Shown: positions 48,534 through 58,144, counted from the stretch's first letter. The stretch is DNA of 64,000 nucleotides from Pelomonas paludis (GCF_039872745.1 NZ_JBDPZD010000005.1:62001-126000), one strand, 5' to 3'. Numbers and translations are program-made. The notes: generated from the sequence alone by a model not told the origin.

Positions 48534-49078
48534 TGGACAGCGCCACCACGCTCAGCTGGGTCGACCTGGGTCTGATCGTCGTTGTGGCGGCATCGATGGC
48601 CGTCGGCCTGTGGCGCGGCCTGGTGTTCGAGGTGCTTTCGCTGGCGGGCTGGGTGGTGGCCTACCTGGGGGCGTCCGCGCTGGCGCCCTGGATGGCACAG
48701 CTGCTTCCCGCTGAGCGCCTGGGGGCGCCGCTGACCCATCTGCTGAGCGTGCTGCTGGGCTTTGTCGTCATCCTGATCGTCTGGGGTCTGGCGGCCCGGC
48801 TGCTGAAGACCTTGATCCAGGCCTCGCCGCTCTCGCCACTGGACCGCCTGGGTGGCGGTTGCTTCGGCGTGCTGCGCGCGGTGCTGATCGGGATGATCGT
48901 GGTTCTGGTGGTCAGCCACACGCGCCTGGCCGAAACCCCAACCTGGCGTGCTTCGCGCGCGGTGCCGGCGCTTGCCGCACTGCTGCAAAGCCTGCAACCC
49001 CTGCTGCCGGAGGCCATGGGGCGTCTGGTGAAACTGCCCGCGTCGGCTTCTGCGGCCGACCTGAAACTGAAGGATTGA
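48533..49078 (+). CDS. cvpA: CvpA family membrane protein
   Basis: This 181-residue inner-membrane protein has four hydrophobic segments (WVDLGLIVVVAASMAVGLWRG at the start; LLGFVVILIVWGL; ARLLKTL then GVLRAVLIGMIVVLVV). The motif SPLSPLDRLGGGCFGVLRA is typical of CvpA, originally linked to colicin V production and to envelope stress. The ATG at 48533 shares its A with the upstream TGA. It lies 6 bp before purF. Confidence 0.92.
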   Translation: MDSATTLSWVDLGLIVVVAASMAVGLWRGLVFEVLSLAGWVVAYLGASALAPWMAQLLPAERLGAPLTHLLSVLLGFVVILIVWGLAARLLKTLIQASPLSPLDRLGGGCFGVLRAVLIGMIVVLVVSHTRLAETPTWRASRAVPALAALLQSLQPLLPEAMGRLVKLPASASAADLKLKD

Positions 49079-49084
49079 TCTGCC

Positions 49085-50596
49085 ATGTGCGGCATCGTTG
49101 GCACGCTCGCTGCCACCCCAGTCAACCAACTCATCTATGACGCCTTGCTGCTGCTCCAGCACCGGGGGCAGGATGCAGCCGGGATCGTCACCATGCAGGG
49201 CCACAAGTGCTTCATGCACAAGGCGCGCGGCATGGTGCGCGACGTCTTCCGCACCCGCAATATGCGGGCGCTGCCTGGCCACATCGGCTTGGGGCAGGTG
49301 CGTTACCCCACGGCCGGCAACGCCTACAACGAGGAAGAGGCCCAGCCCTTCTACGTGAACGCGCCGTTCGGCATCGTGCTCGTGCACAACGGCAACCTGA
49401 CCAATGCGCTCAGCCTCAAGTCTGAGCTGTTCGATATCGATCGCCGCCACATCAACACCGAGAGCGATACCGAGGTGCTGATCAATGTGCTGGCGCACGA
49501 ACTGGAGCTGGCAGCGCGCAATCTGCCGCTAACGCCCAAGGAGATCTTCACCGCGGTGCGTGCGGTGCAGCGCCGCATCAAGGGCTCCTATGCGGTGATC
49601 GCCTTGATTGCCGGCTATGGCCTGCTGGCCTTCCGCGACCCGTTCGGCATCCGCCCGCTGTGCTTTGGCCGCGCTGCCAATGGTGACTTCATGGTGGCGA
49701 GCGAAAGCGTCGCCCTGGAAGGCACCGGCCATGTGCTGGAACGCGATGTGGCCCCCGGTGAGGCGCTGTTCCTGGACATGAACGGCAAGCTGTTCACCGA
49801 GCAGTGCAATGACCGCCCGGTGCTCAACCCCTGCATGTTCGAGTACGTCTACCTGGCCCGCCCCGACTCGGTGATGGACGGCATCTCGGTCTACCAGGCT
49901 CGTCTGAACATGGGCGAGACCTTGGCACAGCGCGTGATCTCGACCATGCCGCCCAGCGAGATCGACGTCGTGATCCCGATCCCTGAGTCAAGCCGGCCAT
50001 CGGCCATGCAACTGGCCCACCGGATCGGCAAGCCCTACCGCGAGGGCTTCGTCAAGAACCGCTACGTGGGGCGTACCTTCATCATGCCGGGCCAGTCGGC
50101 CCGCAAGAAGTCCGTGCGCCAGAAGCTCAACGCCATCGGCCTGGAGTTCAAGAACCGCAACGTGCTGCTGGTGGACGACTCCATCGTGCGTGGCACCACC
50201 TCCAAGGAAATCGTCCAGATGGCCCGCGAGGCTGGTGCGCGCAAGGTGTACCTGGCGTCGGCCGCTCCGCCGGTGCGCTTCCCCAACGTCTACGGCATCG
50301 ACATGCCAACGCAGGAGGAGCTGATCGCGCACGGACGCAGCATCGAAGAGGTGCGGGCCTACATCGGGGCCGACGCGCTGATCTACCAGGATGTAGACGC
50401 GATGAAGCGCGTCGTTGCAGCCTTGCGGCCCGGCCTGGCCGGCTTTGAGGCCAGTTGCTTTGATGGGCACTACATCACCGGCGACGTCTCGCTCGAAGAC
50501 TTTGCCGCCATGCGTGAGCAGCGCACGTCACAGGTCGACGAAGAACTCGCAGAGGCGCGCAGCCGTCTCGCCCTGCAAAACCGCAGTGACGCCTGA
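49085..50596 (+). CDS. purF: amidophosphoribosyltransferase
   Basis: This 503-residue enzyme is the first committed one of purine synthesis. The catalytic Cys is residue 2 (MCGIVG, Met removed), with LLLLQHRGQDAAGI in the Ntn glutaminase half. The PRPP-binding loop NVLLVDDSIVRGTTSKEIV is at ~360-378. It belongs to the cvpA-purF operon. Confidence 0.97.
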   Translation: MCGIVGTLAATPVNQLIYDALLLLQHRGQDAAGIVTMQGHKCFMHKARGMVRDVFRTRNMRALPGHIGLGQVRYPTAGNAYNEEEAQPFYVNAPFGIVLVHNGNLTNALSLKSELFDIDRRHINTESDTEVLINVLAHELELAARNLPLTPKEIFTAVRAVQRRIKGSYAVIALIAGYGLLAFRDPFGIRPLCFGRAANGDFMVASESVALEGTGHVLERDVAPGEALFLDMNGKLFTEQCNDRPVLNPCMFEYVYLARPDSVMDGISVYQARLNMGETLAQRVISTMPPSEIDVVIPIPESSRPSAMQLAHRIGKPYREGFVKNRYVGRTFIMPGQSARKKSVRQKLNAIGLEFKNRNVLLVDDSIVRGTTSKEIVQMAREAGARKVYLASAAPPVRFPNVYGIDMPTQEELIAHGRSIEEVRAYIGADALIYQDVDAMKRVVAALRPGLAGFEASCFDGHYITGDVSLEDFAAMREQRTSQVDEELAEARSRLALQNRSDA

Positions 50597-50626
50597 TCGC
50601 TGCCGCATTTCCTGAACCATTTCCTG

Positions 50627-52033
50627 ATGTCCGCTTCTGCTTTCAACAAAGTGCGCACGCGCATCGCGCCGTCGCCAACTGGCTTCCTCCACCTGGGTAC
50701 CGCGCGGACAGCGCTCTACTCCTGGGCCTTTGCGCGCCACCATGGTGGCGAGTTTGTGCTGCGCATCGAAGACACCGATGTCGCTCGTTCGACCCAGGAC
50801 TCGGTGGACCAGATCCTGGCCGCCATGCACTGGCTGGGGCTCGACTACGACGATGGCCCGATCTACCAACTGCAACGTCTCGACCGCTACCGTGAGGTGG
50901 TGGACGGCATGCTGGCTGCGGGTACGGCCTACCGCTGCTACACCACGCCCGATGAGCTCAACGCCATGAAAGCCGCGCAGGAAGCGCGTGGCGAGAAGCG
51001 TCGGTACGACGGCACTTGGCGCCCCGAGCCCGGCAAGGTGCTGCCACCGGTGCCAACCGGCGTGACGCCCGTGATCCGGTTCAAGAACCCCTTGGACGGC
51101 GACGTGCAGTGGGATGACCTCGTCAAGGGTTCGATCAACATCTCCAATCGCGAGATCGATGACCTGATCATCGTCCGCGCCGATGGCATCCCCACCTACA
51201 ACTTCGCCGTCGTGGTGGACGACTGGGACATGCAGATCAGCCACGTCTTCCGCGGCGATGAGCATGTCAACAACACGCCCTGGCAGATCAACATCTTCCG
51301 GGCCCTGGGGGCGCCGCTGCCGCAGTTCGGGCACCTGCCCATCATCCTTGGCGACGATGGGCTCAAGCTGTCCAAACGCCGCGGAGCCGTGAGCGTCACT
51401 GCCTACGCCGACAACGGCTATCTGCCCGAGGCGATGCTGAACTACCTGTCTCGCCTGGGCTGGAGCCATGGCGACGACGAGCTGTTCACCGCTGAACAGA
51501 TGGTGGCCTGGTTCGACGGCAGCCACCTTTCCAAGAGTCCCGCCCAGTGGGACCCAGCCAAGCTCGATTGGGTCAATGCCCAGTACATCAAGCAGGCTGA
51601 CGACGGCCGCCTCGCCGCGTGGCTGGTCGAGCGCCTTGGGCAGGAGGGGCTGGACGTCAGTACCGAGCGCCTGGTGCCGATGGTTCGTCTCTACAAGGAC
51701 CGCTGCGCCACACAGCTTCAACTCGCCGAATGGGTCCGGCTGCACTTTGTGCGCCCGGAGATCAGCGACGCTGACCGCGCCCAGCACTTGACCGACGCGG
51801 TCCGCCCTGCCGTCCAAGCGCTGGCGCAGCGTCTTGATGCGCTGCAGGACTGGGACGCCCCCAGCATCTCCGCCGTCTTCAAGGCCTGCCTGGCGGAGTT
51901 CGGTCTCAAAATGCCTCAACTCGCGATACCCGTCCGCGTGCTGGCCTGCGGACGCAGCCAGACGCCGTCGGTGGACGCCGTCCTCGCACTGTTCGATAAA
52001 AAAGTTCTGGTCGAACGCTTGCAGGCCTACTGA
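50627..52033 (+). CDS. gltX: glutamyl-tRNA synthetase
   Basis: This 468-residue class I synthetase has the HIGH-type motif in PSPTGFLHLGTARTALYSW (about residues 14-32) and the KMSKS-type loop GLKLSKRRGAVSV (about 246-258). The C-terminal helical anticodon-binding domain is intact. The tRNA-Glu gene follows 218 bp downstream in a small tRNA operon whose promoter overlaps the end of gltX. Confidence 0.97.
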   Translation: MSASAFNKVRTRIAPSPTGFLHLGTARTALYSWAFARHHGGEFVLRIEDTDVARSTQDSVDQILAAMHWLGLDYDDGPIYQLQRLDRYREVVDGMLAAGTAYRCYTTPDELNAMKAAQEARGEKRRYDGTWRPEPGKVLPPVPTGVTPVIRFKNPLDGDVQWDDLVKGSINISNREIDDLIIVRADGIPTYNFAVVVDDWDMQISHVFRGDEHVNNTPWQINIFRALGAPLPQFGHLPIILGDDGLKLSKRRGAVSVTAYADNGYLPEAMLNYLSRLGWSHGDDELFTAEQMVAWFDGSHLSKSPAQWDPAKLDWVNAQYIKQADDGRLAAWLVERLGQEGLDVSTERLVPMVRLYKDRCATQLQLAEWVRLHFVRPEISDADRAQHLTDAVRPAVQALAQRLDALQDWDAPSISAVFKACLAEFGLKMPQLAIPVRVLACGRSQTPSVDAVLALFDKKVLVERLQAY

Positions 52034-52048
52034 AATCTGGTCTATACT
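52019..52048 (+). promoter_or_regulatory. promoter of the tRNA-Ala/Glu/Asp operon
   Basis: TTGCAG (52019-52024), an 18-bp spacer and TATACT (52043-52048) form a good sigma-70 promoter across the gltX stop codon. Transcription would start near 52055 and run into the three tRNAs. Confidence 0.6.
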
Positions 52049-52110
52049 CTTGGTCTCGCTTGAACGGCGCGCTTCACAAGGTAATTGACAAATTACCCTG
52101 TGACCCGAAA

Positions 52111-52186
<76 letters not shown>

Positions 52187-52250
52187 AATATCTGGCAGCA
52201 GTTTGCTGCAAACGATATGGGTGGCGCGCAGTTCAGGTGCCGAAGAATTT

Positions 52251-52326
52251 GTCCCCTTCGTCTAGAGGCCTAGGACACCACCCTTTCACGGTGGCTACAG
52301 GGGTTCGAATCCCCTAGGGGACGCCA
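52251..52326 (+). tRNA. tRNA-Glu (anticodon TTC)
   Basis: This is a 76-nt cloverleaf with encoded CCA. The acceptor is GTCCCCT/AGGGGAC and the anticodon is TTC in the CTTTCAC loop flanked by CCACC/GGTGG. The T arm is GGTTCGAATCC. Confidence 0.97.
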
Positions 52327-52340
52327 ACCTGTTTGGCAAT

Positions 52341-52391
52341 CCCGTCGCAAGACGGGCGAGTTTGATGAGCTTGGATGTCGTCGCAAGACGG
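52341..52391 (+). repeat. repeated hairpin CGTCGCAAGACGG in the tRNA-Glu/Asp spacer
   Basis: Two copies (about 52343-52355 and 52379-52391) of a CGTC-GCAA-GACG tetraloop hairpin lie between the tRNAs. They are plausibly RNase processing signals for the polycistronic precursor. Confidence 0.5.
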
Positions 52392-52410
52392 TATCGAAAT
52401 CATCCCACGC

Positions 52411-52487
52411 GGAGTGGTAGTTCAGTTGGTTAGAATACCGGCCTGTCACGCCGGGGGTCGCGGGTTCGAGCCCCGTCCACTCCGCCA
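52411..52487 (+). tRNA. tRNA-Asp (anticodon GTC)
   Basis: This is a 77-nt cloverleaf with encoded CCA. The acceptor is GGAGTGG/CCACTCC, the anticodon GTC is in the CTGTCAC loop flanked by CCGGC/GCCGG, and the T arm is GGTTCGAGCC. Confidence 0.97.
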
Positions 52488-52500
52488 AATGGTTTAAAAG

Positions 52501-52539
52501 AATGCGCTGAATTCGAAAGAATTCAGCGCATTTTCTTTT
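52501..52539 (+). terminator. terminator of the tRNA operon
   Basis: A perfect 14-bp stem (52501-52514 with 52519-52532) capped by a GAAA tetraloop is followed by TTTTCTTTT. This is one of the strongest terminators in the window. Confidence 0.95.
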
Positions 52540-52685
52540 GCGCAATCAACAGGTGGCATATTGCCGTAGATATCGCCGATGGATTTGGCGAATATCGGGC
52601 CGGTAGTAACTCTTCGAAGCGTGAAGGCTGGCCGAGCGGTAGCTGGGTAGACGGTCGCGGATGAACGGGCTAAGCCTGTTGAACG

Positions 52686-52946
52686 TCAGGAAACGCCGCG
52701 CTGGGGATTGGGTGCTGTGCCGTGCTCATCCGTCGAACCGCCGCCATGGCCCTGATCTTCGGCGCCGGTGCGGTTTTCGGTAGCGGGGCGCTGCGGCTCA
52801 GGAGCCGGATTGCTGCGCTTGCCGGTCACGATCAGCCGCGCAAGCTTCACGACCTCGCTGGCCTCACTGGTCGCCGGGCTCAGTGCGAGCAGCGCCGCCA
52901 GTGCGCAGGCGAAGATTCCGAAGCGAGAGGTTTGATTCAGCGGCAT
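52686..52946 (-). CDS. small exported protein of unknown function
   Basis: The protein has 86 residues. The N-terminal signal peptide is MPLNQTSRFGIFACALAALLALSPATSEA, then comes SEVVKLARLIVTGKR. That short block has the look of small exported Burkholderiales proteins with a VVVTGKR-type segment, but I cannot name a family. The rest is a disordered Pro/Glu/Gly/His-rich tail. The ATG at 52946 has CGGAG about 7 nt upstream; a TTG two codons earlier is less likely. No operon partner. Confidence 0.55.
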   Translation of the reverse strand: MPLNQTSRFGIFACALAALLALSPATSEASEVVKLARLIVTGKRSNPAPEPQRPATENRTGAEDQGHGGGSTDEHGTAPNPQRGVS

Positions 52947-53241
52947 GACCAACTCCGAGCCCGAGCAATGCGGTGGATACGGCCTGCACTGTGACTCGCT
53001 CGGCAGCGAGACGCGAGCAGCTTGCGATGAACTGCCTGAATGCAGCCATGAACTGCATTTTCATGCTGCGCAATGGACGCGCTGAAGCAGCGCTGCCAAG
53101 CAGAAACCCACCGTTGGGTGTAGTCCGCCAGTGTAGCGGCGACACCGCTCGGGAGGGCGGGCAGCCCCAGGCCGATCGCATGAAATGCACGTCAAGAAAA
53201 GCAAAAGCCCAGGGTCATCGACCTTGGGCTTGCGGCGTTGC

Positions 53242-53332
<91 letters not shown>

Positions 53333-53352
53333 GTGCAGCCAAGTATTCTAGC

Positions 53353-54261
53353 TCAGGTCTTGTGGGCCTTGATGAGAGCCATGGCGCTGCCGATAAGGGC
53401 TGACACCTCACCGAGATTGCTCGGGACGATCAGGGTGTTGTTCTTCTGTGCGAGCTGAGCAAAGGCATCGACGGCGCGTTCGGCCACCTTGAGCTGGACG
53501 GCTTGTTCGCCGCCCGGCTGTTGGATGGCGGATGCGATCTTGCGGATGGCGTCTGCTGTAGCGTCAGCCACAGAGGTGATGGCGGCGGCTTCGCCCTGGG
53601 CCTTGTTGATGTCGGCCTGCTTCTCGCCCTCGGACTTGGCGATGGCGGATTCACGCTCGCCGGTGGCGATGTTGATCTGCTCCTGGCGGCGCCCTTCAGA
53701 CGCGGCGATCAAGGCGCGCTTCTCGCGCTCGGCCGTGATCTGGGCTTGCATGGAGCGCAGGATCTCGGCCGGGGGCGTCAGGTCCTTGATTTCGTAGCGC
53801 AGCACCTTGACGCCCCAATTGAGCGCGGCTTCATCGAGGGCTTGCACCACGGCGCTGTTGATGGAGTTGCGCTCCTCAAAGGTCTTGTCCAGCTCCATGC
53901 GGCCAATGACGGACCGCAACGTGGTCTGGGCGAGCTGTGTGATGGCGATCACGTAGTTGCTGGCGCCATAGCTTGCACGCATCGGGTCAGTCACCTGGAA
54001 GTACAGGATGCCGTCGACGGTGAGCTGCGTGTTGTCCTTGGTGATGCAGACCTGGCTGGGCACGTCGAGCGCGATTTCCTTGAGCGAGTGCTGGTAGGCC
54101 AGCCGATCAACGAAAGGGACCAGGAAGTTCAGGCCGGGCGTGAGCGTGGCGTGGTACTTGCCAAGTCGCTCGACCACCCAGGCGTGCTGCTGGGGCACGA
54201 CCTTGATCGAGCGCACGACAAAGACGGCGGCGATGACGAGGAGGATGAGGGCGATTTCCAT
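53353..54261 (-). CDS. SPFH/stomatin-like membrane protein (QmcA type)
   Basis: The protein has 302 residues. A single N-terminal transmembrane segment (MEIALILLVIAAVFVVRSI) precedes the SPFH domain (about 20-180: VVPQQHAWVVERLGKYHATLTPGLNFLVPF). A long coiled-coil follows with repeated EGRRQEQINIATGERE / EGEKQADINKAQGEA, and then a hydrophobic tail. Such proteins form membrane microdomain scaffolds. The upstream NfeD gene (17 bp away) is the usual partner. The start was set at the ATG before the transmembrane helix; a longer frame reading through the NfeD gene is not used. Confidence 0.93.
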   Translation of the reverse strand: MEIALILLVIAAVFVVRSIKVVPQQHAWVVERLGKYHATLTPGLNFLVPFVDRLAYQHSLKEIALDVPSQVCITKDNTQLTVDGILYFQVTDPMRASYGASNYVIAITQLAQTTLRSVIGRMELDKTFEERNSINSAVVQALDEAALNWGVKVLRYEIKDLTPPAEILRSMQAQITAEREKRALIAASEGRRQEQINIATGERESAIAKSEGEKQADINKAQGEAAAITSVADATADAIRKIASAIQQPGGEQAVQLKVAERAVDAFAQLAQKNNTLIVPSNLGEVSALIGSAMALIKAHKT

Positions 54262-54278
54262 GGGGCTTAGCTCCGGGT

Positions 54279-54704
54279 TCAGCGGTCCAGCAGCAGGCAA
54301 TTGCCGTCCAGCGCGCGGATGGTGTGGCGGCCAGGGGCGGCCGGTGGGGTGCCGATGAAGCGGGCTTGCCAACGGGCGCCGCGGTGTTGGACCTCGGCCC
54401 GGTCGTCCTGCCAGGCGGGCACCTCGACAGATTGGCCGATGTCGAGATTGACGTCGGGGTTGGCCGCAGCCGGCAGTGCAGTCGGATGGCGCTGACGCCG
54501 CTGGTACCAGCCCGCGATGCCCAAGCCGGCGACGGCTGCGGCGGCCAGGAATTGGGTCGTCATGCCCAGGTGCAGATGCGCCGCAAGCGCGCCCGCAGCG
54601 GCCCCGATGGACAGCATCAGCAGGTAGAAGGTGCCGGTCAGCAACTCGGCGGCCACCAGTGCGCCGGCAACCAGCCACCACAGTGTGGAGGTGTTCAAGT
54701 CCAT
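54279..54704 (-). CDS. NfeD family membrane protein
   Basis: The protein has 141 residues. Three hydrophobic segments (LWWLVAGALVAAELLTGTFYLLML; GAAAGALAAHLHLGM; FLAAAAVAGLGIAGWY) precede a C-terminal OB-like NfeD domain (VNLDIGQSVEVPAW...RWQARFIG...HTIRALDGNCLLL). The ATG at 54704 has GGGAG upstream. It is paired with the SPFH protein, the standard NfeD-stomatin operon acting in membrane organisation. Confidence 0.9.
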   Translation of the reverse strand: MDLNTSTLWWLVAGALVAAELLTGTFYLLMLSIGAAAGALAAHLHLGMTTQFLAAAAVAGLGIAGWYQRRQRHPTALPAAANPDVNLDIGQSVEVPAWQDDRAEVQHRGARWQARFIGTPPAAPGRHTIRALDGNCLLLDR

Positions 54705-54811
54705 GGCTGAGTGAACTCCCTTCTCTGTCAGGTCCGGCGCAGTGTAGTTCTGCAACACATGGCGCCCTACACTGCGCGCCGCTTTTGTGATCCCGCCCGC
54801 TGGAGGCTTTG

Positions 54812-57079
54812 ATGCAGCGCTTTCGCTTTCCGATCGTCATCATTGACGAGGACTACCGTTCAGAAAACACCTCCGGGCTGGGGATTCGGGCATTGGCCGA
54901 GGCCATCCAGAAGGAAGGCATGGAGGTGCTGGGCGTCACCAGCTATGGCGACCTGAGCCAGTTCGCCCAGCAGCAGAGCCGGGCCTCGGCCTTCATCCTG
55001 TCCATCGACGATGAGGAGTTCACACCGGGTCCCGAGCTCGACCCCGCCGTGTTGAACCTGCGCAAGTTCATTGGCGAGATTCGATTCCGCAACCCGGACA
55101 TCCCGATCTACGTCTACGGCGAGACCCGCACCAGCCAGCACTTGCCCAACGACGTGCTGCGCGAGCTGCATGGCTTCATCCACATGTTCGAGGACACGCC
55201 CGAGTTCGTGGCCCGGCACATCATCCGTGAGGCCCGCAGTTACCTCGATGGTCTGGCGCCGCCTTTCTTCAAGGCCTTGATGGACTATGCGCAGGACGGC
55301 TCCTACTCCTGGCACTGCCCGGGGCACAGTGGTGGCGTGGCCTTCCTGAAGAGCCCGGTGGGCCAGATGTTCCACCAGTTCTTTGGCGAGAACATGCTGC
55401 GCGCCGACGTCTGCAATGCCGTGGAAGAGCTGGGCCAACTGCTGGACCACACGGGCCCCGTGGCGGCCAGCGAGAAGAACGCGGCGCGCATCTTCAATGC
55501 GGACCACTGCTTCTTTGTCACCAACGGCACCTCCACCTCCAACAAGATGGTGTGGCACCACACGGTGGCGCCGGGCGACGTGGTGGTGATCGACCGCAAC
55601 TGCCACAAGAGCAACCTGCACGCCATCATCATGTGCGGCGCTATCCCCGTGTTCCTCACGCCCACGCGCAACCACTACGGGATCATCGGCCCCATCCCCG
55701 AGAGCGAGTTCAGCGCCGACGCGATCCGCGCCAAGATCGCCGCCAACCCGCTGCTGCGGCACGTCGACCCGGAAACCGTGCAGCCGTCCATCATGACGCT
55801 GACCCAGAGCACCTACGACGGCGTGCTCTACAACACCGAGGTCATCAAGCAGAAGCTTGACGGCTATGTGCCCACGCTGCACTTTGACGAAGCCTGGCTG
55901 CCGCACGCTGCCTTCCATGACTTCTACGGCCAGTTCCATGCCATGGGCAAGAACCGTCCGCGTCCCAAGGAGGCCATGGTCTACGCCACGCAGAGCACGC
56001 ACAAGCTGCTGGCTGGCATCTCGCAGGCCAGCCAGGTGCTGGTGCAGGACTCGCAGACGGTGAAGCTGGACAAGCACCTCTTCAACGAGGCTTACCTGAT
56101 GCACACCTCCACCTCGCCGCAGTACTCGATCATTGCGAGCTGCGATGTGGCGGCGGCCATGATGGAGCCGCCGGGGGGGACGGCGCTGGTGGAGGAGAGC
56201 ATCCGCGAATCGCTCGACTTCCGTCGCGCCATGCGCAAGGTCGACGAGGACTACGGCGACGACTGGTGGTTCAAGGTCTGGGGGCCCGACTTCCTGCGCG
56301 CCGAAGAGGGCGCCGAGCCTATGGCCGCCGACTGGATGCTGCATGCCAACGAAGACTGGCATGGCTTCGGCGGCTTGGCCGAAGGCTTCAACATGCTGGA
56401 CCCGATCAAGTCCACCATCATCACGCCCGGGCTGGACATGGAGGGGCGCTTTGCCTCGACGGGTATCCCGGCCTCGGTGGTGACCAAGTTCCTGGTCGAG
56501 CACGGCGTGGTCGTCGAGAAGACGGGCCTCTACTCGTTCTTCATCATGTTCACCATCGGCATCACCAAGGGCCGCTGGAACACGCTGCTGACGGCGCTGC
56601 AGCAGTTCAAGGACGATTACGACCGCAACGCGCCGCTGTGGCGCATCCTGCCGGAGTTTTGTGCGGCGCACCCCAAGTACGAGCGCATGGGCCTGCGCGA
56701 CCTCTGCCAGAGCATCCATCAGGCCTATGCCGAGGGCGACATCGCCCGGCTGACCACGGACATGTACCTGTCCAACCTGCAGCCTGCGATGACGCCGACC
56801 GACGCCTACGCCTGCATTGCCCAGCGCCGCACCGAGCGTGTCGCCATCGACCACCTGGAAGGCCGCATCACCACCAGCCTGCTCACGCCCTACCCGCCGG
56901 GCATTCCGCTGCTGATCCCGGGCGAGCGCTTCAACCGCAAGATCGTGGACTACCTGAAGTTCACCCGCGCGTTCAACGACAAGTTCCCCGGCTTTGCGAC
57001 CGACGTGCACGGCCTGGTCCATGAGGTGGACGAAGCCACAGGGCGGGGCGCCTACTTTGTGGATTGCGTGCGAGATTGA
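54812..57079 (+). CDS. Arg/Lys/Orn decarboxylase (fold type I, inducible-type)
   Basis: This 755-residue PLP enzyme has an N-terminal response-regulator-like wing domain (about 1-130), a large PLP domain and a C-terminal domain. The PLP Lys is in STHKLLAGISQAS (Lys398); YSWHCPGHSGGVAFLKSPVG and HFDEAWLPHAAFHDFYG are family motifs. Length is closest to biodegradative arginine decarboxylase, but the substrate among Arg, Lys and Orn cannot be settled from motifs alone. The ATG at 54812 follows TGGAGG by 5 nt. Role: amine production, acid resistance or polyamine supply. Confidence 0.9.
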   Translation: MQRFRFPIVIIDEDYRSENTSGLGIRALAEAIQKEGMEVLGVTSYGDLSQFAQQQSRASAFILSIDDEEFTPGPELDPAVLNLRKFIGEIRFRNPDIPIYVYGETRTSQHLPNDVLRELHGFIHMFEDTPEFVARHIIREARSYLDGLAPPFFKALMDYAQDGSYSWHCPGHSGGVAFLKSPVGQMFHQFFGENMLRADVCNAVEELGQLLDHTGPVAASEKNAARIFNADHCFFVTNGTSTSNKMVWHHTVAPGDVVVIDRNCHKSNLHAIIMCGAIPVFLTPTRNHYGIIGPIPESEFSADAIRAKIAANPLLRHVDPETVQPSIMTLTQSTYDGVLYNTEVIKQKLDGYVPTLHFDEAWLPHAAFHDFYGQFHAMGKNRPRPKEAMVYATQSTHKLLAGISQASQVLVQDSQTVKLDKHLFNEAYLMHTSTSPQYSIIASCDVAAAMMEPPGGTALVEESIRESLDFRRAMRKVDEDYGDDWWFKVWGPDFLRAEEGAEPMAADWMLHANEDWHGFGGLAEGFNMLDPIKSTIITPGLDMEGRFASTGIPASVVTKFLVEHGVVVEKTGLYSFFIMFTIGITKGRWNTLLTALQQFKDDYDRNAPLWRILPEFCAAHPKYERMGLRDLCQSIHQAYAEGDIARLTTDMYLSNLQPAMTPTDAYACIAQRRTERVAIDHLEGRITTSLLTPYPPGIPLLIPGERFNRKIVDYLKFTRAFNDKFPGFATDVHGLVHEVDEATGRGAYFVDCVRD

Positions 57080-57185
57080 ACTGAAACGCCCAGTCGGGAC
57101 CGATTTCACGCCTTAATCCATGGCAGGGCGCTGGCCGTACTGCCATAGTTGAGGGATTCTTTGGGCCTGCATTCGGAGCGCCTTC

Positions 57186-58112
57186 ATGTCCTCTCCCTCG
57201 TCGCACGATGACCTCACCGCTGTCCGCATGCGCACGCTGCTGCTGCGTGCCCCGCTGGCCGTGGCTTTTGTCGTCAATGACAGCTTTGCCGTCGTCAGCG
57301 AGCACTTCAGCCACCTGTTTGGCCATGGTGATGACGCTGATCTGACCGGCAAATCCATCCGCCAGGTCTTGACCAATGACACGGCCTTTGCTTCGCTGCG
57401 CGAAAAGGCGCATGCGGCCGCACTGGCGGGCCGCCCGTTCGACGAAGAGGTCGAGTGCGCCCGCCGCGACGGCAGTCGCTTCTGGGCACGCTTGCAGGTC
57501 ACGCCGCTGCACTGGGAGGCGCCCGAGGGCGAGGCCATGTGGGTGGTCGAGGACGTCACCGCCGCCCGGGCCCAGCGTCTTCAGCCCACCTGGACAGCCA
57601 AGCATGACAGCCTGACCGAGCTGGTCAATCGCCGTGAGTTCGAGCGCCGCCTGAGCGAGCACGTCGGCAGCCGGCGTGGCGAGCCCGTTTCCGTGCTGGC
57701 TGTGGACGTCGACAACTTCTCGGAAGTCGTCAAAGGCATGGGCGCCGAGGTGGGCGACCATTTCCTGTACGGACTCGGCCAGTTGCTACAGGCCAAGGTG
57801 CGGGCGTCTGACCTCGTCGCCCGGCTGGAAGAGGACCATTTCGCCGTGCTGCTGCCCGACTGCGACTCGCACTACGCCGAGATCGTGGCCGAGAAGGTGC
57901 GGTCGGCCGTTGCGGGCTACCGTTTGCATTGGGGCCTGCACCGGGCTCGCGTCAAGGCCAGCATCGGCGTCGTCCAGGTGCAGCCCACGCTCGACACGCC
58001 GGAGGGGGTGATCGGTGCCGCCACCATGGCCTGCGCCGAGGCCAAGGCCGCCGGCGGCGACAGCGTGCGGGTCTTCGTGTCGACCGGCGCGTTCGACCAA
58101 TTGGCAGGCTGA
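57186..58112 (+). CDS. PAS protein with degenerate GGDEF domain
   Basis: The protein has 308 residues. The PAS domain spans ~15-125 (APLAVAFVVNDSFAVVSEHFSHLFGH to EGEAMWVVEDVTAAR), followed by a GGDEF-fold domain ~140-300 (HDSLTELVNRREFERRL, then VLAVDVDNFSEV). The active-site motif reads EEDHF (residues 215-219, in ARLEEDHFAVLL) instead of GG[DE]EF. Diguanylate cyclase activity is therefore unlikely and a c-di-GMP- or GTP-sensing or scaffolding role is more likely. A PAS ligand is not identifiable. Orphan gene after the decarboxylase. Confidence 0.85.
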   Translation: MSSPSSHDDLTAVRMRTLLLRAPLAVAFVVNDSFAVVSEHFSHLFGHGDDADLTGKSIRQVLTNDTAFASLREKAHAAALAGRPFDEEVECARRDGSRFWARLQVTPLHWEAPEGEAMWVVEDVTAARAQRLQPTWTAKHDSLTELVNRREFERRLSEHVGSRRGEPVSVLAVDVDNFSEVVKGMGAEVGDHFLYGLGQLLQAKVRASDLVARLEEDHFAVLLPDCDSHYAEIVAEKVRSAVAGYRLHWGLHRARVKASIGVVQVQPTLDTPEGVIGAATMACAEAKAAGGDSVRVFVSTGAFDQLAG

Positions 58113-58144
58113 AGACCCGCCAATCCCTCTCCAAGGCCCAAACT

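Noticed and set aside
52620..52690. tRNA-like stretch (GGCCGAGCGGTAGCTGG) after the tRNA operon
   Set aside because: Only a D-arm-like segment is present; no T arm, anticodon stem or acceptor pairing can be drawn.
54705..54843. Fusion frame joining NfeD-region sequence to the SPFH protein
   Set aside because: The SPFH frame is open upstream through the NfeD gene, but the residues there are a shadow of NfeD; the ATG before the transmembrane helix is the sensible start.
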